From Hyphodiscus hymeniophilus (Eukaryota; Ascomycota; Leotiomycetes; Helotiales; Hyphodiscaceae), in NCBI GenBank assembly GCA_016508695.1, contig VNKQ01000016.1, forward strand, positions 434,001-498,000: DNA of 64,000 nt. Direction: 5' to 3'. The notes beneath the pieces are model-generated. The model searched no databases and had not been told where the DNA came from. It saw only the letters and a list, made by a program, of their open reading frames with translations. The position numbers and the translations under genes were made by a program. Positions 20,842-32,206 of this stretch are shown in pieces (the first letter of the stretch is position 1; each line of letters opens with the position of its first letter).

Positions 20842-21146
20842 GATGTGTGAGGTATTGGGGATTGGAGTAGCGGTATTTCGCAGGCACTGGTGGACTCGTT
20901 GCAGGATCACGAAGATGAGGCGTGGTGGCTTTGAGGGGATGTGTACAGACAATCAGGCCTTCTTTAGTATGAATATGCCTCATTTTCACTAGTCCTTTAC
21001 GTGATTCATGGAGCGTGTCTCAACTCAAGCCTACAACTCCTGGGAATCATGCCACCGAAAACGCCACCATGATGATGCTGACTTGTGCCTCAAGTTGCTA
21101 TCCCTTACTGGACTTATGTGGCCTCCATCCTCTTGCTTTCTCCGCT
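20842..21146. other. Convergent 3' region
   Basis: About 300 bases between two converging genes; 3' UTRs only. Confidence 0.5.
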
Positions 21147-21709
21147 CTAAGCGGGTTTTGGTCCAGCAACATCTAACCCCTCTAGACCCTGCATAGGATC
21201 ATCTGGCCGATCAGCAACAGTCATAGCTCTGTCAGCTGCGATTTTGTCCTCCTCACTGACAGCATTCTCTGCCAACCATCCTTCCTATAATCCTGTATCA
21301 GTAACAATTGAAGCCAATGATGTCTTTCAAGACTCACTTGCTCCCACAATGCAGTCTTACTTCCAAGACCTTCATTCGCATTCTTTGGTGCCTTTGCGGC
21401 ATTGACTCTGATAACCTTGCCAAACAACTCTGACTGATCCATGTTGTCGATAGCAGCTTTCGTATCTTCTGGATCCTCAAACTCCACATAACCAAAACCC
21501 CGATGAAGTTCAGTGGAGTTTGGAGCGTCCGGTTTACTGATGATATCAGTATTGATTTTCAATTCAAAGGTTCTGGGCTATACTCACGGTACAGAGATAT
21601 CAGCAATTTCTCCGAAGGGTAAAAAGGCAGCTTCGAGATTTGCCGCTGTAACCGTCGGTGCTAAGCCACCCACATAAACTGTGGCCTTCCATCGTGCTTG
21701 GTCTGTCAT
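21147..21709 (-). CDS. Small RRM protein (cyclophilin-E-type RNA-binding domain)
   Basis: Three exons, 21709..21588, 21536..21338 and 21284..21147, give 152 residues. A single RRM spans about residues 9-85: RNP2 is ATVYVGGLAP and RNP1 is RGFGYVEFED, with DNMDQSELFGKVIRVN after it. The tail has KNANEGLGSKTALWEQ, then EEDKIAADRA and a closing LDVAGPKPA. This layout matches a fungal protein whose RRM resembles that of PPIE/Cyp33, but no cyclophilin domain is attached. It likely binds RNA in the nucleus, possibly with the spliceosome, by analogy. Introns are 51 and 53 bases. Confidence 0.85.
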
Positions 21710-22014
21710 TGCGATGTCTATTGCCTCGAAGAGCTGGTCTTGGAAACTGGATAGACAAGGCTGAAGAAATTCATTCAGAGGCTTCGTCACGTGGAAACTA
21801 GAAATAAATGTGGGTCTGGGGAAATCTGTCCACGAAGTTGGAACACGATTATGAGGATTGACGAACTGACAACAACGCAAAGTACGCACATAGATTATCG
21901 TACTTCCCCAGCCATCACATGCCAACTTTCTCCCCTCTGAACTATACTGATATCCCCCAGCTCACGGTGAAAAACGAACATCAATTGCCTTGAACAAGCG
22001 CTGAGATCATAAAT
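21710..22014. promoter_or_regulatory. Divergent intergenic region, RRM gene / SEC31
   Basis: 305 bases between two start codons; it contains both promoters. No motif assigned. Confidence 0.5.
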
Positions 22015-25000
22015 ATGGTCCGCCTAAGGGAGATCCCCAGGACGGCAGCTTTTGCCTGGTCCCCTGGATCGGATATACCTTTGGTGGTCACTGGAACTAG
22101 AGCTGGAGCAGTCGATGCAGATTTTTCTGATGAGACGAAGTTGGAGCTCTGGGATTTGAGCCTGGATAACCTCGAACAAGGCGTTGAGCTCCAGCCTATT
22201 GCCAGCATTAGCACAGATTCGAGGTAGAAGCTTTTCAAACTAGCATTGGCACACAAGCTAACCAGCTGTTGCCCCAGATTCCACGACATTACATGGGCAC
22301 CTGCAACTGCGGATCATCCCAAGGGCATAATCGCAGGAGCTCTCGAGAACGGTTCCTTAGACCTGTGGGATGCAGAGAAGCTTATAAGGGGCGCGGGTGA
22401 TGCTTTTATGTCACGGACAACGAAGCATACTGGCGCAATTAAGTCACTACAATTCAACCCGTTGAAGCCACAGATCCTTGCAACAGCTGGCGCAAAGGGA
22501 GAGTTGTTTATCTACGACATCAACGATATTGCGAACCCATTCAGACTCGGTACTGCCGCAGCACACGACTTGGAATGTGTTGCATGGAACAGAAAGGTTC
22601 CTCATATCTTGGCAACGGGTGGTAGTGGTGGATTCGTCACTGTGTGGGATTTGAAAACCAAGAAGGCATCGCTCACTCTTAACAACAACCGGAAGGCCGT
22701 GGGGGCTATTGCATGGGATCCAAACAATGCGACAAAGCTATTGACTGCTACTCCAGACGATTCGAGCCCTGTCATCCTGTTGTGGGATCTCCGAAACTCG
22801 AATGCGCCAGAACGCACTTTGCAGGGGCATGACCAAGGGATCCTCTCGTTGTCTTGGTGTCAGCAAGATAGCGATCTGTTGTTATCATGTGGAAAGGATA
22901 ACAGAACACTGCTTTGGAATCCCCAAACTGGAGAAAGACTTGGCGAGTTCCCTGAGGTCACAAACTGGACTTTCCAGACACAGTTCAACCCTCACAACCC
23001 AGCTCTTTCTGCCACGGCATCATTCGATGGCAAGATTTCCATACAAACGCTGCAGAATACCAACCCTACAGCCTCGCAAACCCAGGTGCAAGGCCCGGTC
23101 GATGGTGAGGATTTCTTCACGAAGGCGCAAACACAGCCGCAAGGGGCATCCTTCTCATTGAAAAAGGCACCGAAATGGATGGAAAGGCCTGCTGGGGCCT
23201 CATTTGGTTTTGGTGGAAAATTGGTCAGCTTTGGCTTGAACCAAGTTGTACCTGGTCAACCGCGGTCGTCGAAGATCCAGATTTCACCTTACTCAGTCGA
23301 CTCAGATGTCGGGTCTGCGACCGAAGCTTTTGAGGCTGCTCTTGTTGCGGGCAATATCAGTAGTATCTGTGAAACTCACATCTCTCAAGCTAAGACGGAC
23401 GAAGAGAAAGGAGACTGGAGAGTCATCGAAACTCTGATTGCAGACAACCCCCGAAAACGCATCACGGAACACCTCGGATTTTCTGACGTTGAGGAGGCTA
23501 CTAATGGAACTTCCGAGGAGAACGAGAAATCAGAAAACACTGAAGAAGAGGCAAATGGGAAACCTGTAGTGAAGAACAGTCGACTGTCCACTTTGTTTGC
23601 CGATGGTGCTGATCACGACGACTTTCTGTCCTCAATTGCAGCCACGAAAGGTACTAAGACCGACAACCCCTTCCATTTATTCGCAGATGGAGACTCCACT
23701 TCCGAGAAGAAGATCACGAAGGCTCTTATGTTGGGTCAGTTCGAGAAGGCTATGACAATATGCCTAAAAGAAGACCGAATTGCCGATGCCCTCATCATCG
23801 CAAATTGCGGCGGCAAAGAGCTCCTTGAGAAAGCCCAATCGGCATACCTAGCACGAAAAGAGCAACGTCCCAACTATTTACGTCTGCTGACGTCTGTGAT
23901 TGGAAAGAATCTCTGGGATATTGCTTACAACGCGGATCTCGCAAATTGGAAGGAGTCGATGGCTACTCTCTGCACATATGCAGACCCGAACGAATTTCCA
24001 GATCTATGCGAGGCCCTTGGAGATCGCATCATGGAAGCTGGTTCTCCCAAAGACGCCTCATTCTGTTACTTGGTTGGATCAAAGCTCGAAAAAGTCCTGT
24101 CGATCTGGATCACAGAGCTGCAAGAAACCGAGAAGGCTGGTATTGAGGATGTCTCTACCGGAGATTCAACATTCTCGATCCACGCTCGCTCCCTTCAGAA
24201 CTTCATCGAGAAGGTCACCGTATTCAGAGACGTCACAAAATTTAGAGACGCAGAGAAGAACTCAACATCGGATTGGAAACTCGCACCGTTGTATGAGAAG
24301 TACGCTGAGTATGCTGACATCGTAGCTGCTCATGGCCATCTTTCTATTGCTGAGAGATATCTTGACCTTCTCCCTGCGAGCTATCCTGCTGCTGAGGTGT
24401 CTCGCAACCGAGTCAAGCTTGCATCGAGAAGACAGGCACCACAGGCGCAAGCTCCAGCTGCCAGAACTGCCCCACGTCCTCAAGTTGGTATCGGCTACCA
24501 AGCGACGACGACAGCAGCTGCAACTCCTGCTCGACTGGCCCAGAACTCCTACATGCCACCCACGTCCTCGCCTGCAGCGAACCCATATGCGCCACCAACC
24601 CCTTCATATACCCCGCAACAACAAGGCTACCAACCCCCACAATCTCAAGGACCATACGGTGCTCAAACTCCAGCATATGGTTATGCAAACCCCAACTCTG
24701 GCTATGGAGCACCACCCCCTCAGTCGTTTCAAGCACCATCCAGAAACACAACACCCTCGGCCCCTCCGCCTTCTAGAGCCAAAAATATTGAGCAATGGAA
24801 CGATACTCCAATGGTGACCAAGGGAATTCCAGCGAGGCGAACTCCAGTCAATGCAGCTCCAACTACTTCACCCTTTCCCGGCCAGAGCAATCTCTCAATG
24901 CCTCCGCCGGCACCCCCGTATGGGCAACGAGCATCTCCCACTCCACCTCCCCCGCCTCCCAAGGGGCCAGCTCCAGCTCGTGTGACCTCCCCGTTGGCTA

Positions 25001-25846
25001 GTGGGCCTCCACATTCTTTCCAGGCTCGACCGTCATCAGCAGCAAATACTTATTCCCCATCGGCCTCATCGCCGGCTCAGCAATTCGGTCAGCCGGTCCA
25101 GCCTCCAACTTATCCCCGAGGAGCGTCGCCATACAACCCTCCTCCAGCTGGCCCTCCACCATCAAACAGATATGCTCCTTCCCCTGCCGCCCAACAATAT
25201 AACCAGCCTCCAGCCCAATCACAAGTGGCCCCTCCACCCCTAGGTGGCATTCGACCACCACCTGCTAATCCATATGCCCCACCATCCAACGCACCGCATA
25301 GTCAGCACGCACCTTCACCATATGAAGCCAGCCAGCAACCGCCTGCTCAATATCAGAATCAAGGACCTCCTCCCCAATCTCAAGGCCCCCCAACCTCAAG
25401 ACCCGGAAGTGGTCCGCCCCCAAGAGCTGCAGCTCCTGCCAAACCCAAACACCCGGCAGGTGATCGATCCCATATCCCAGCTTCAGCCCAACGAATGGTT
25501 GAAATTTTCAGTGCCGACATGCAGCGTGTAGCTGGCAAGGCACCTCCTTCGTTCGCGAATCAAGTTAAGGATACTCAGAAACGACTTAACATTCTTTTCG
25601 ATCACCTTAACAACGAGGAGTTGCTCAAGCCTGATACCATCCAAAGACTTGGTGAGTTGGCGGATGCACTACAGAGCAAGAACTATGATGTTGCGGAGAG
25701 GATGAGAGTCGCTATTCAGACCGAGAAAACGGACGAGTGTGGAAACTGGATGGTAAGTGTTCCTTTCGCCAATCAAGTGAAAGATGCTGACAGATAACCA
25801 GGTTGGAGTTAAGCGCTTAGTGAGCATGAGCAAAGTGACTCCTTGA
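22015..25846 (+). CDS. SEC31: COPII coat protein Sec31
   Basis: Three exons, 22015..22223, 22278..25752 and 25802..25846, give 1242 residues, a normal Sec31 length. It begins MVRLREIPRTAAFAWSP. The first roughly 330 residues carry WD40 blades (FHDITWAPA, SLDLWDAEKL, HTGAIKSLQFNP, VAWNRKVPHILATGG, LSLSWCQQDSDLLLSCG). An alpha-solenoid follows (KALMLGQFEKAMTICL, ADALIIANCGG). A long Pro/Gln/Tyr-rich linker contacts Sec23/Sar1. The C-terminal helical domain ends NWMVGVKRLVSMSKVTP. Sec31 with Sec13 forms the outer cage of ER-to-Golgi vesicles. The last exon encodes only 14 residues after a 49-base intron. Confidence 0.96.
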
Positions 25847-26722
25847 AATAGCATTAGCGACCTGAAGATCGGATCGGGGTTGTAAAACAAGATGGCATTG
25901 TCTAGAATTATACGTGTTTCAAACCACTCCTTCGTCCTGTCCTTTACACATCTTGCGACCTAATCCCTCCCAAAGCCAAAGCCAGGTACCCCCATGATAT
26001 CAAAATTTGAAATCAGCACTCCATTACGTATCTGCTATGGTAGCACAGTTTTGCAGGCAAGTCTTAATCTCAAAATATCCCCATCAGTCGGCGATGGCTG
26101 CAATTGTAGAAGTCTAGATCCGTGTCCTGTGGCCCCCCTCCTCCCGCAGTTTCTTTGACGGGGATCAGTGTATGACTCCGCGCAACCATGTTCTATACCA
26201 GAAGGCCAGCTCGTGCTGAAACCCCTCATCTGTGAGATGCCATCGACGGGAATGCCGCTTTGCTTCGATGAAGGTACACATACATCTCTGGAAGATTCGA
26301 GGTTGGCTGGCATACCGCATGTCATCTCGAGGGCGGGGTCGAACTGGTGGAGTGTGCCTGGTAAGAGTAAGCGCGTGAAATTTACGAGCTGTAGTTCAGT
26401 CCAAGAGCAAGTTTTGCGAGTTTTTCGCAGCATGACCCAACTGCGTTCGTTGTTGAGATACATTGCGATGAACTCTGAGTCTTGAATGGATTCGTTATCT
26501 GTCATTGCATTTGTATGTGTACTCTGCAATGGAATGAATAATCGCCATAGAGCGATATATGTATCATTACTCTGATCTGATGTTTTGAAGTCCGATCCAT
26601 GACCCGATCACGCAATCCCAGATCCCACGGGCATACCCCCGACAGATTCCCTAGCAAGTGTACGATGATAGCAGAGCGATCCTTTCATCTCCATGCAAAT
26701 GTGGGCGATCCTCCGTCCAGGA
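25847..26722. other. Convergent 3' region SEC31 / unknown gene; one doubtful frame
   Basis: A minus-strand frame from an ATG at 26505 to 26035 (156 codons) is open but shows no recognised motif and could be chance. The rest is UTR-like. Confidence 0.3.
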
Positions 26723-27800
26723 TCAGACGTCAATGGTCGAGACCAGCTTCCTCAAAGCCTTCTCCTGCTTCTTGACCGCCTTCCCCCAACCGCCCCTCCC
26801 CTCCTCACCAGGTGGACCAAAGAGCCCGTCGGCGGCGCGGTCCGCCTCTCCCTCGAGGACGGGGCCCTCCTTGCTCGCAGTGAGCAAGCGTCTGTATCTC
26901 GCGACGCCGATGTCCTTCCCAGCGAGCAGTATCTCCGCGACCTTCTCGTCCAGAACGCCCCACTCGTTCTCGACCAGCGCCGTGGTATCGATGGCTTCGA
27001 CCCGCGCCGTGACGTCCTCGAACCGCGACACGAGAGCGAGCGCCGTCGAGACAAGATCCCGGCTCCTCTGGCGATTGGCAGCGAAGCCACGTGCGGTATC
27101 CGTGGATGTGCTACCACGGGACACGACGTAAGCGGCCTTGAACGAGTCGAGGAATGTCGCATCGCGCTTGGATCTACCACCATGTGGAAGGTCAGCCTGA
27201 ACGTCTCGAACGGCATCCAAGCCCGAAAGCCCCCGCACCAAGCCCCAGGGGAAGAAGGAACCTACGAAGCCTCTTCCTCCTGCGCCAACAACGCCGTCAG
27301 CTCCACCTCGCGCTCCACGAGACCCCTCTCGAACCTCTCCATGAACCCGCGATTCTCCCTACCCGCCTTTCGCTTCTTCTCCGCCTCGAAGCGCACGAGC
27401 GCCAGGAAGGAGTTGCTCTCCGTGCGGCCGACGTCCTCCTCATACTCGGAGTCGCGGTGACCTTGGGAGTCCAGGGCCGTGGGTGCGAGGGATCGCGTGC
27501 CTTGGCGCTTCCTCGTGACGGGTTCGGACTTCCGCGCTGGTTTCTTGACGTGCTTTGCCGCGATGTGCTCCTCGACGAAGAGGCCATCGTCTTGGTGCTC
27601 GCGGTCTTCGCTGCCGTGCGGGGAGGATGAGAGGGTTGTTTTGCGGTGCTTTGTGGTTGGGAGGGCGCCTGGGATTGTTAGTTCGTGGTTGTGTGGAGAA
27701 TTAAAGGAATGAGATGAGTGAGATGAGATGATGTGAATGACAGGAGAAGGTGGGAGTGCTTACTGCCATCAGAATTGCGCTTGGTTGTTGTTTTCGCCAT
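26723..27800 (-). CDS. Unknown coiled-coil-rich protein, GC-rich gene
   Basis: Three exons, 27800..27764, 27668..27266 and 27173..26723, give 296 residues joined in frame through introns of 95 and 92 bases. The start is MAKTTTKRNSDGS, a basic lead. A Lys/Arg-rich segment follows (KHVKKPARKSEPVTRKR), then FLALVRFEAEKKRKAGRENR and ERFERGLVEREVELTALLAQ, predicted charged helix. The C-terminal part (RDLVSTALALVSRFEDVTAR, VAEILLAGKDIG, KKQEKALRKL) also looks helical. It may be a nuclear protein by its basic clusters. No known domain. The gene is richer in G+C than both neighbours. The second intron is the less certain one. Confidence 0.55.
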
Positions 27801-29149
27801 TTTTGTGGTGGGGGTGATGAGGTTGAAAGGGGATCGTGGAGTGTTGAAGATTTGTAGGCGCGTTCGACTCTTGAGACACACCCGACGACTCTACTACGCC
27901 CAATCGCTCAAAGAAAGACGCCCATCATGAGGTTTCCCCTTCGGATTCTCTTCTGCTGTGATGAAAATACTCAAATAATAAGAATAATTTGGAAACCATT
28001 TCAGCATGGGTACCCTCGAGCATAAATAGGTACTCACCTCATGTGAGCGGTAGGAAAGGACGATAGGTGGGAAATCACAGGAGAACCCACGAGTAAACTC
28101 GCTCACCTCATAATGGGAAATTCGGAGATAATAAGAGATAATAAGAAACACCACTAAGCTTAACCACCAAGCTTCACTATTCTTAAGTACTCACCAAATA
28201 CGAAAATCTCAGTCAACCGGATGTTTTCAAATCTTCGCATTCCTAATCCGGTATGAAGGGCATTGATCGCCACCCATCCATTATACACAGTCCTCCGCTC
28301 GCAGTTGATACCATCTCCTCGGCATCTACCTCTCAAAGTAACGCAGAGAACAAATCCAGCCCAAGCGAATCCATGCATGCTTAAAAGCAAGAAAGACGAT
28401 GGTTCGACAAGAGAGAGAGAGAGGAAAAAATCATTTCTTATCCATACCATCTCGCATACCCAAACTTCTTTTAAAATCCACCCATTGCCAGACACCGTAT
28501 GTGTGCAAGATCAACGCGAAAACCAGGTGGGAAATGACGAGAAAATCTATCTATTGGTGCTTGCTGTTGTCCCTCCCTTGCTGTGCATCATGAATCGTGA
28601 AAAGCAACGCTGGGATATCCGCCCTATAGCGAGAAGCGACGAGATCTAAACGAATGAATGATTTACCAAGGGAATTTAATATATCGAAGTCCTGCCAGAT
28701 TGGTCGGTTTTTTATGATGAGTTTGATGCACTTTGAACCTGTTACAGTAAATAGCGTAAGCCATCTCTCTAGTAGCAAAATCCCGCCGCTACAGAGCTGA
28801 CAATGGTGATCGACCTAGAGGTCTGGCGTATAGCTGTGATTATCTTATGAAGAGGCTTTGGGTGACATGACGACTTTTAGAGGACTATGAAGTAGTTTGG
28901 ACAAGAAATAAAGGCGCTAGTTAGGTGTCTAGTTGGGTCTTCGAAGGTCGGATATGATGGAGCCCAAATCGCTCAGAACATTTGAAAGATCGGGCGAGTT
29001 GGCTCAAAGTTGAAGGCTGAGTCAGAAAAAGCCCAAGTCATTCGGGAATTGCTGAACAATTAGACCCGAGGACGAGGAACGAAGGACAAAGTTCGGATTA
29101 GATGAACCCCAGATCGCATAGTATAACTAAACGATTTAGGCAGGTATCT
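27801..29149. other. Intergenic, nothing recognised
   Basis: About 1.35 kb, upstream of the unknown gene and downstream of the PSP1-domain gene. Short frames at 28160-28649 overlap on both strands and show no family features. The right part is probably the PSP1 gene 3' UTR. Confidence 0.4.
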
Positions 29150-32100
29150 TTAGCGAGTGTTCATCGAGAGACCCTGGAAGCTGGAAATCCAATCCGCATT
29201 AGGTGTTCCCATACCACTAGACTGACGACCGTATTCAGTACTATCATTTGGTGTGGTTGCATGAGGCGAAGGGAATCTGGCAGGCAAGCCTTGATAATCG
29301 GCTCCGGGTGTAAATCCAGCAAATGGGTCGATCATACCAGGAATGTAACCACTTGGAGAGACAGCCACATTTCGAGGAGCAGCAGCGAATGGAGAATATC
29401 CATAAGTATATCCCGAGGGTTGGAAAGTTGTAGGTGGTATCGGTTGCCGATCGAGAGCGGACGTAAACGGTTGGGCAAACCCTCCTTGATAGCTCCCACG
29501 ACCTGCTGGTGGAAGTCCATAAGAGGACTGCTCTGGTGGAGGACGGCGCTCATTCTGTGCGGGTCTGCTCACTCCTACTGCACCAGGACCAATACCGCTA
29601 GGAGCTTGAAGACCAAGGGACGGGCTGGCAAAAGAAGCAGGGTTGATAGCAGACATCCAGATCCGAGTCTTGTAGACCTTAAAGAGATCGGTGACAAGAG
29701 AATTGAAGTTGATGTATGCATCCGCAAAGTAGTAGAATGTGAGTTTCTTCCAGTCCCTGCTCATTCGTTAGTCACACCTTCACTAGACCGCATGAGGACG
29801 TGTCGAGAGGTATATTTTGTCGACAGATGTGTCGTTGTCGAGAGATTGGAACCTGTCGGGAGGTGGTAATCTATCGACAGGGAATATTTCGACAGGGTAA
29901 ACATCTCAACAGAAACAAACTCACATTTGGAACTCTGCATCAAGAATCTCCATGTGCAGACCATGTTCCTTGACCTTTTGCATGCAAACTCGCTTAGCCT
30001 TTGCTTCGTTTCCTTCCTTGTCCCGCAGAGCCTGGATCTCATGATTCTGCGCAAGTCGCTTGATGATCTTTGGCTTGATCTCTCCCGGATTTGGCTCCTG
30101 CATGCCATGTTGATTTGGAGGGCCCATGCCGCCAACTGCGCTTCCCTGAAGACCGTTCGAAGCAGCCATCAAGCCTGCTCCAGTTCCGTCGGAATTTCCG
30201 GCCGCACCTTGGCTGTACATCATCAACCATTTATAATGCTCTTCGGCGTAGTGTTCTTTGAGCTCCTTCGCAGTTGCCCAATCAACATTATCTCGAGCAA
30301 CAGTGCCGAGATCGGTGCCTCTATCAGCTTCCACGATCACCAGATCTCCAGGCTTAACGGAAAGTCCAGTACCTTCCTGAACGTAGAAGACATCGGCTCT
30401 CGAACACTTGAACAGCACGATATATAGTAACTGGTTATGGCGTGGTTGCGGGACACCATACATGTTGCGATGAGGCGACGAGGCTCTGCCACCAGCATAC
30501 TGGTTTGGAATTCCGTAGGATTGATACGATGAGGGGTAGGCGGAGTAGGGGTCAACATTTCGAGCAAGACTTGAAGGCCCGCCGAAGTATGATGCTGCTG
30601 CTTGGTGTGAATATGTGTCTTTGTATGAAGTCGTCTTGGTAGTAGTAGTGGCAAGCTGAGTAAAGGAAGAACCGAAGGAATAGGGTTTTGGGAACGAAGA
30701 GGGAGCAGGGATAATCGGACAGGTAGGATAGGATGGGGTAAAGGGAATGAGATGATCAGGAGGAGAGGTTGAATATGTAGAGTACAGCGACGGAACAGAC
30801 ATGGAGCTTGCAGCTGGTCGATATGGCTGGCTCTCTGTCTTCGCAGGGTAGGCATCAAAAAGATGGGTAAGCTCACCATGATCGAACCCGGAAGCGTCCT
30901 GGTATCGACTGGTTGGCGACAGATTCTCCTGAAGATTGCCTTCATGAGCAGAAAGCGGATCTCCTGCAGAGCTCACAGAACCTTGACGTGTCGGAACATC
31001 GGCGAAGGAGTGACGTCTACTCTGCGGAATGTCTGCCAGACCACCGAACCCAAGCGAACTCTGCCAGTAAGCCTTCTTGACGTTTTCAAGTTTTCTATTC
31101 TCAAGTGAAACGTAGTGTGGTACTCTTTGGCCCGGTCCATACTCGCTCATTCTCCTTCCCAACATGCCTTTGTTCGCGATCTCTTGAAGATCGTTCATCT
31201 CGTCAAGCTCATCGATTGCGTAGTCGCTTTCCTCAGGGACCGGCTCTTGAAGGTTGTAACCATTAAATGCGTTGGTAGTGGATGATCGGGGTCGAAGTCG
31301 GGAGTTTTGGTATTGCTGCTGACGTAGGATTGCATTTTCTCTCGCCAGAATCTCGATGGTCTTCGCCTCGTTTGACTGCTGAAGCTGTACACCTTGCGTT
31401 GATCCATTGGTGCTTTCATCGTCATCGTCATCGACCTCCTTCAGCTTGCTCAAGCCACCCTCATTTGACATCTCGCTGAGCATACTTGGTCGAGAAGGTC
31501 GATGTTGCAAGCCTGAATGCTGAAGGGCACGACCCCTTCCACTGAACGCCGTGGTCGGCCCCATCGTAGTCGAGGAGCCTGCTGGGGAGTCTGGGTCAAG
31601 TTGACCAACTGAGTATGATTGAGATCGATAGGTCTTGGGAGTTGGATGAAGCGGAATTGCGAAAGGGATTGTTGTGTTTGCAGGTTGGTCGCGTTGAGAA
31701 GGCATTGTATCCCCACCGTAGTATCCATTTCCAGCCCCAGGAGGGTGCATGGATGTCGGTGAGGGTAGAATTTCGGTCATTCGGGAAGGAGGCTCTTTCC
31801 TCGTCTCATTCCAGATTCCACTTCCCCATGGAAATGAGCTCGAACCAGGATGACCGCGGCCGACTCCAGTCATTCCAGTACCACTCTGCGGATGAGAGCC
31901 CCAATTGCCTGACTCTGCCGATGGCGTACTTGGGTGAGATGTTGTTGGAGACATTGAATTCGATGCGAAGGAACCTTTGCGGGGCTGGGGACCAGACTGC
32001 GTGGTGTCATTTAGCCACGATGCTCTTCGAGTTGGTTTCTGGGGAGGAACAGCAGGCTGGTGATGATCGACTCTATCTGCTTCGTCGTCTGAGCTGGCTA

Positions 32101-32206
32101 AGGCCTCGGAGTCAGGCGTCGACCGTCTTCCATTGAATTTGTCCAGGAGGATGGGATTCGACTGACCCGCCTTACTACCAGGCACGATCTTGTTGCCTGA
32201 ACTCAT
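29150..32206 (-). CDS. PSP1 C-terminal-domain protein
   Basis: Two exons, 32206..29925 and 29756..29150, give 962 residues. The first 600 or so residues are low-complexity Ser/Pro/Gln/Tyr-rich, with a short possible coiled coil (IEILARENAILRQQQ). The PSP1 domain runs across the intron: LLYIVLFKCSRADVFYV, LSVKPGDLVIVEADRGTDLG, KIIKRLAQNHEIQALRDKE, then DWKKLTFYYFADAYINF and LVTDLFKVYKTRIWM. A Gly/Pro/Tyr-rich tail ends the protein. Yeast PSP1 was found as a suppressor of DNA polymerase mutations; the domain is also present in RNA-regulating proteins of trypanosomatids and in bacterial YaaT. Role here is likely post-transcriptional but unproven. The 168-base intron carries repeated TCGACAG-like words. 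Confidence 0.85.

Noticed and set aside
26693..27630. Long plus-strand open frames of about 255 and 158 codons
   Set aside because: They are antisense shadows of the GC-rich minus-strand gene; the minus frames join through proper introns and look protein-like.
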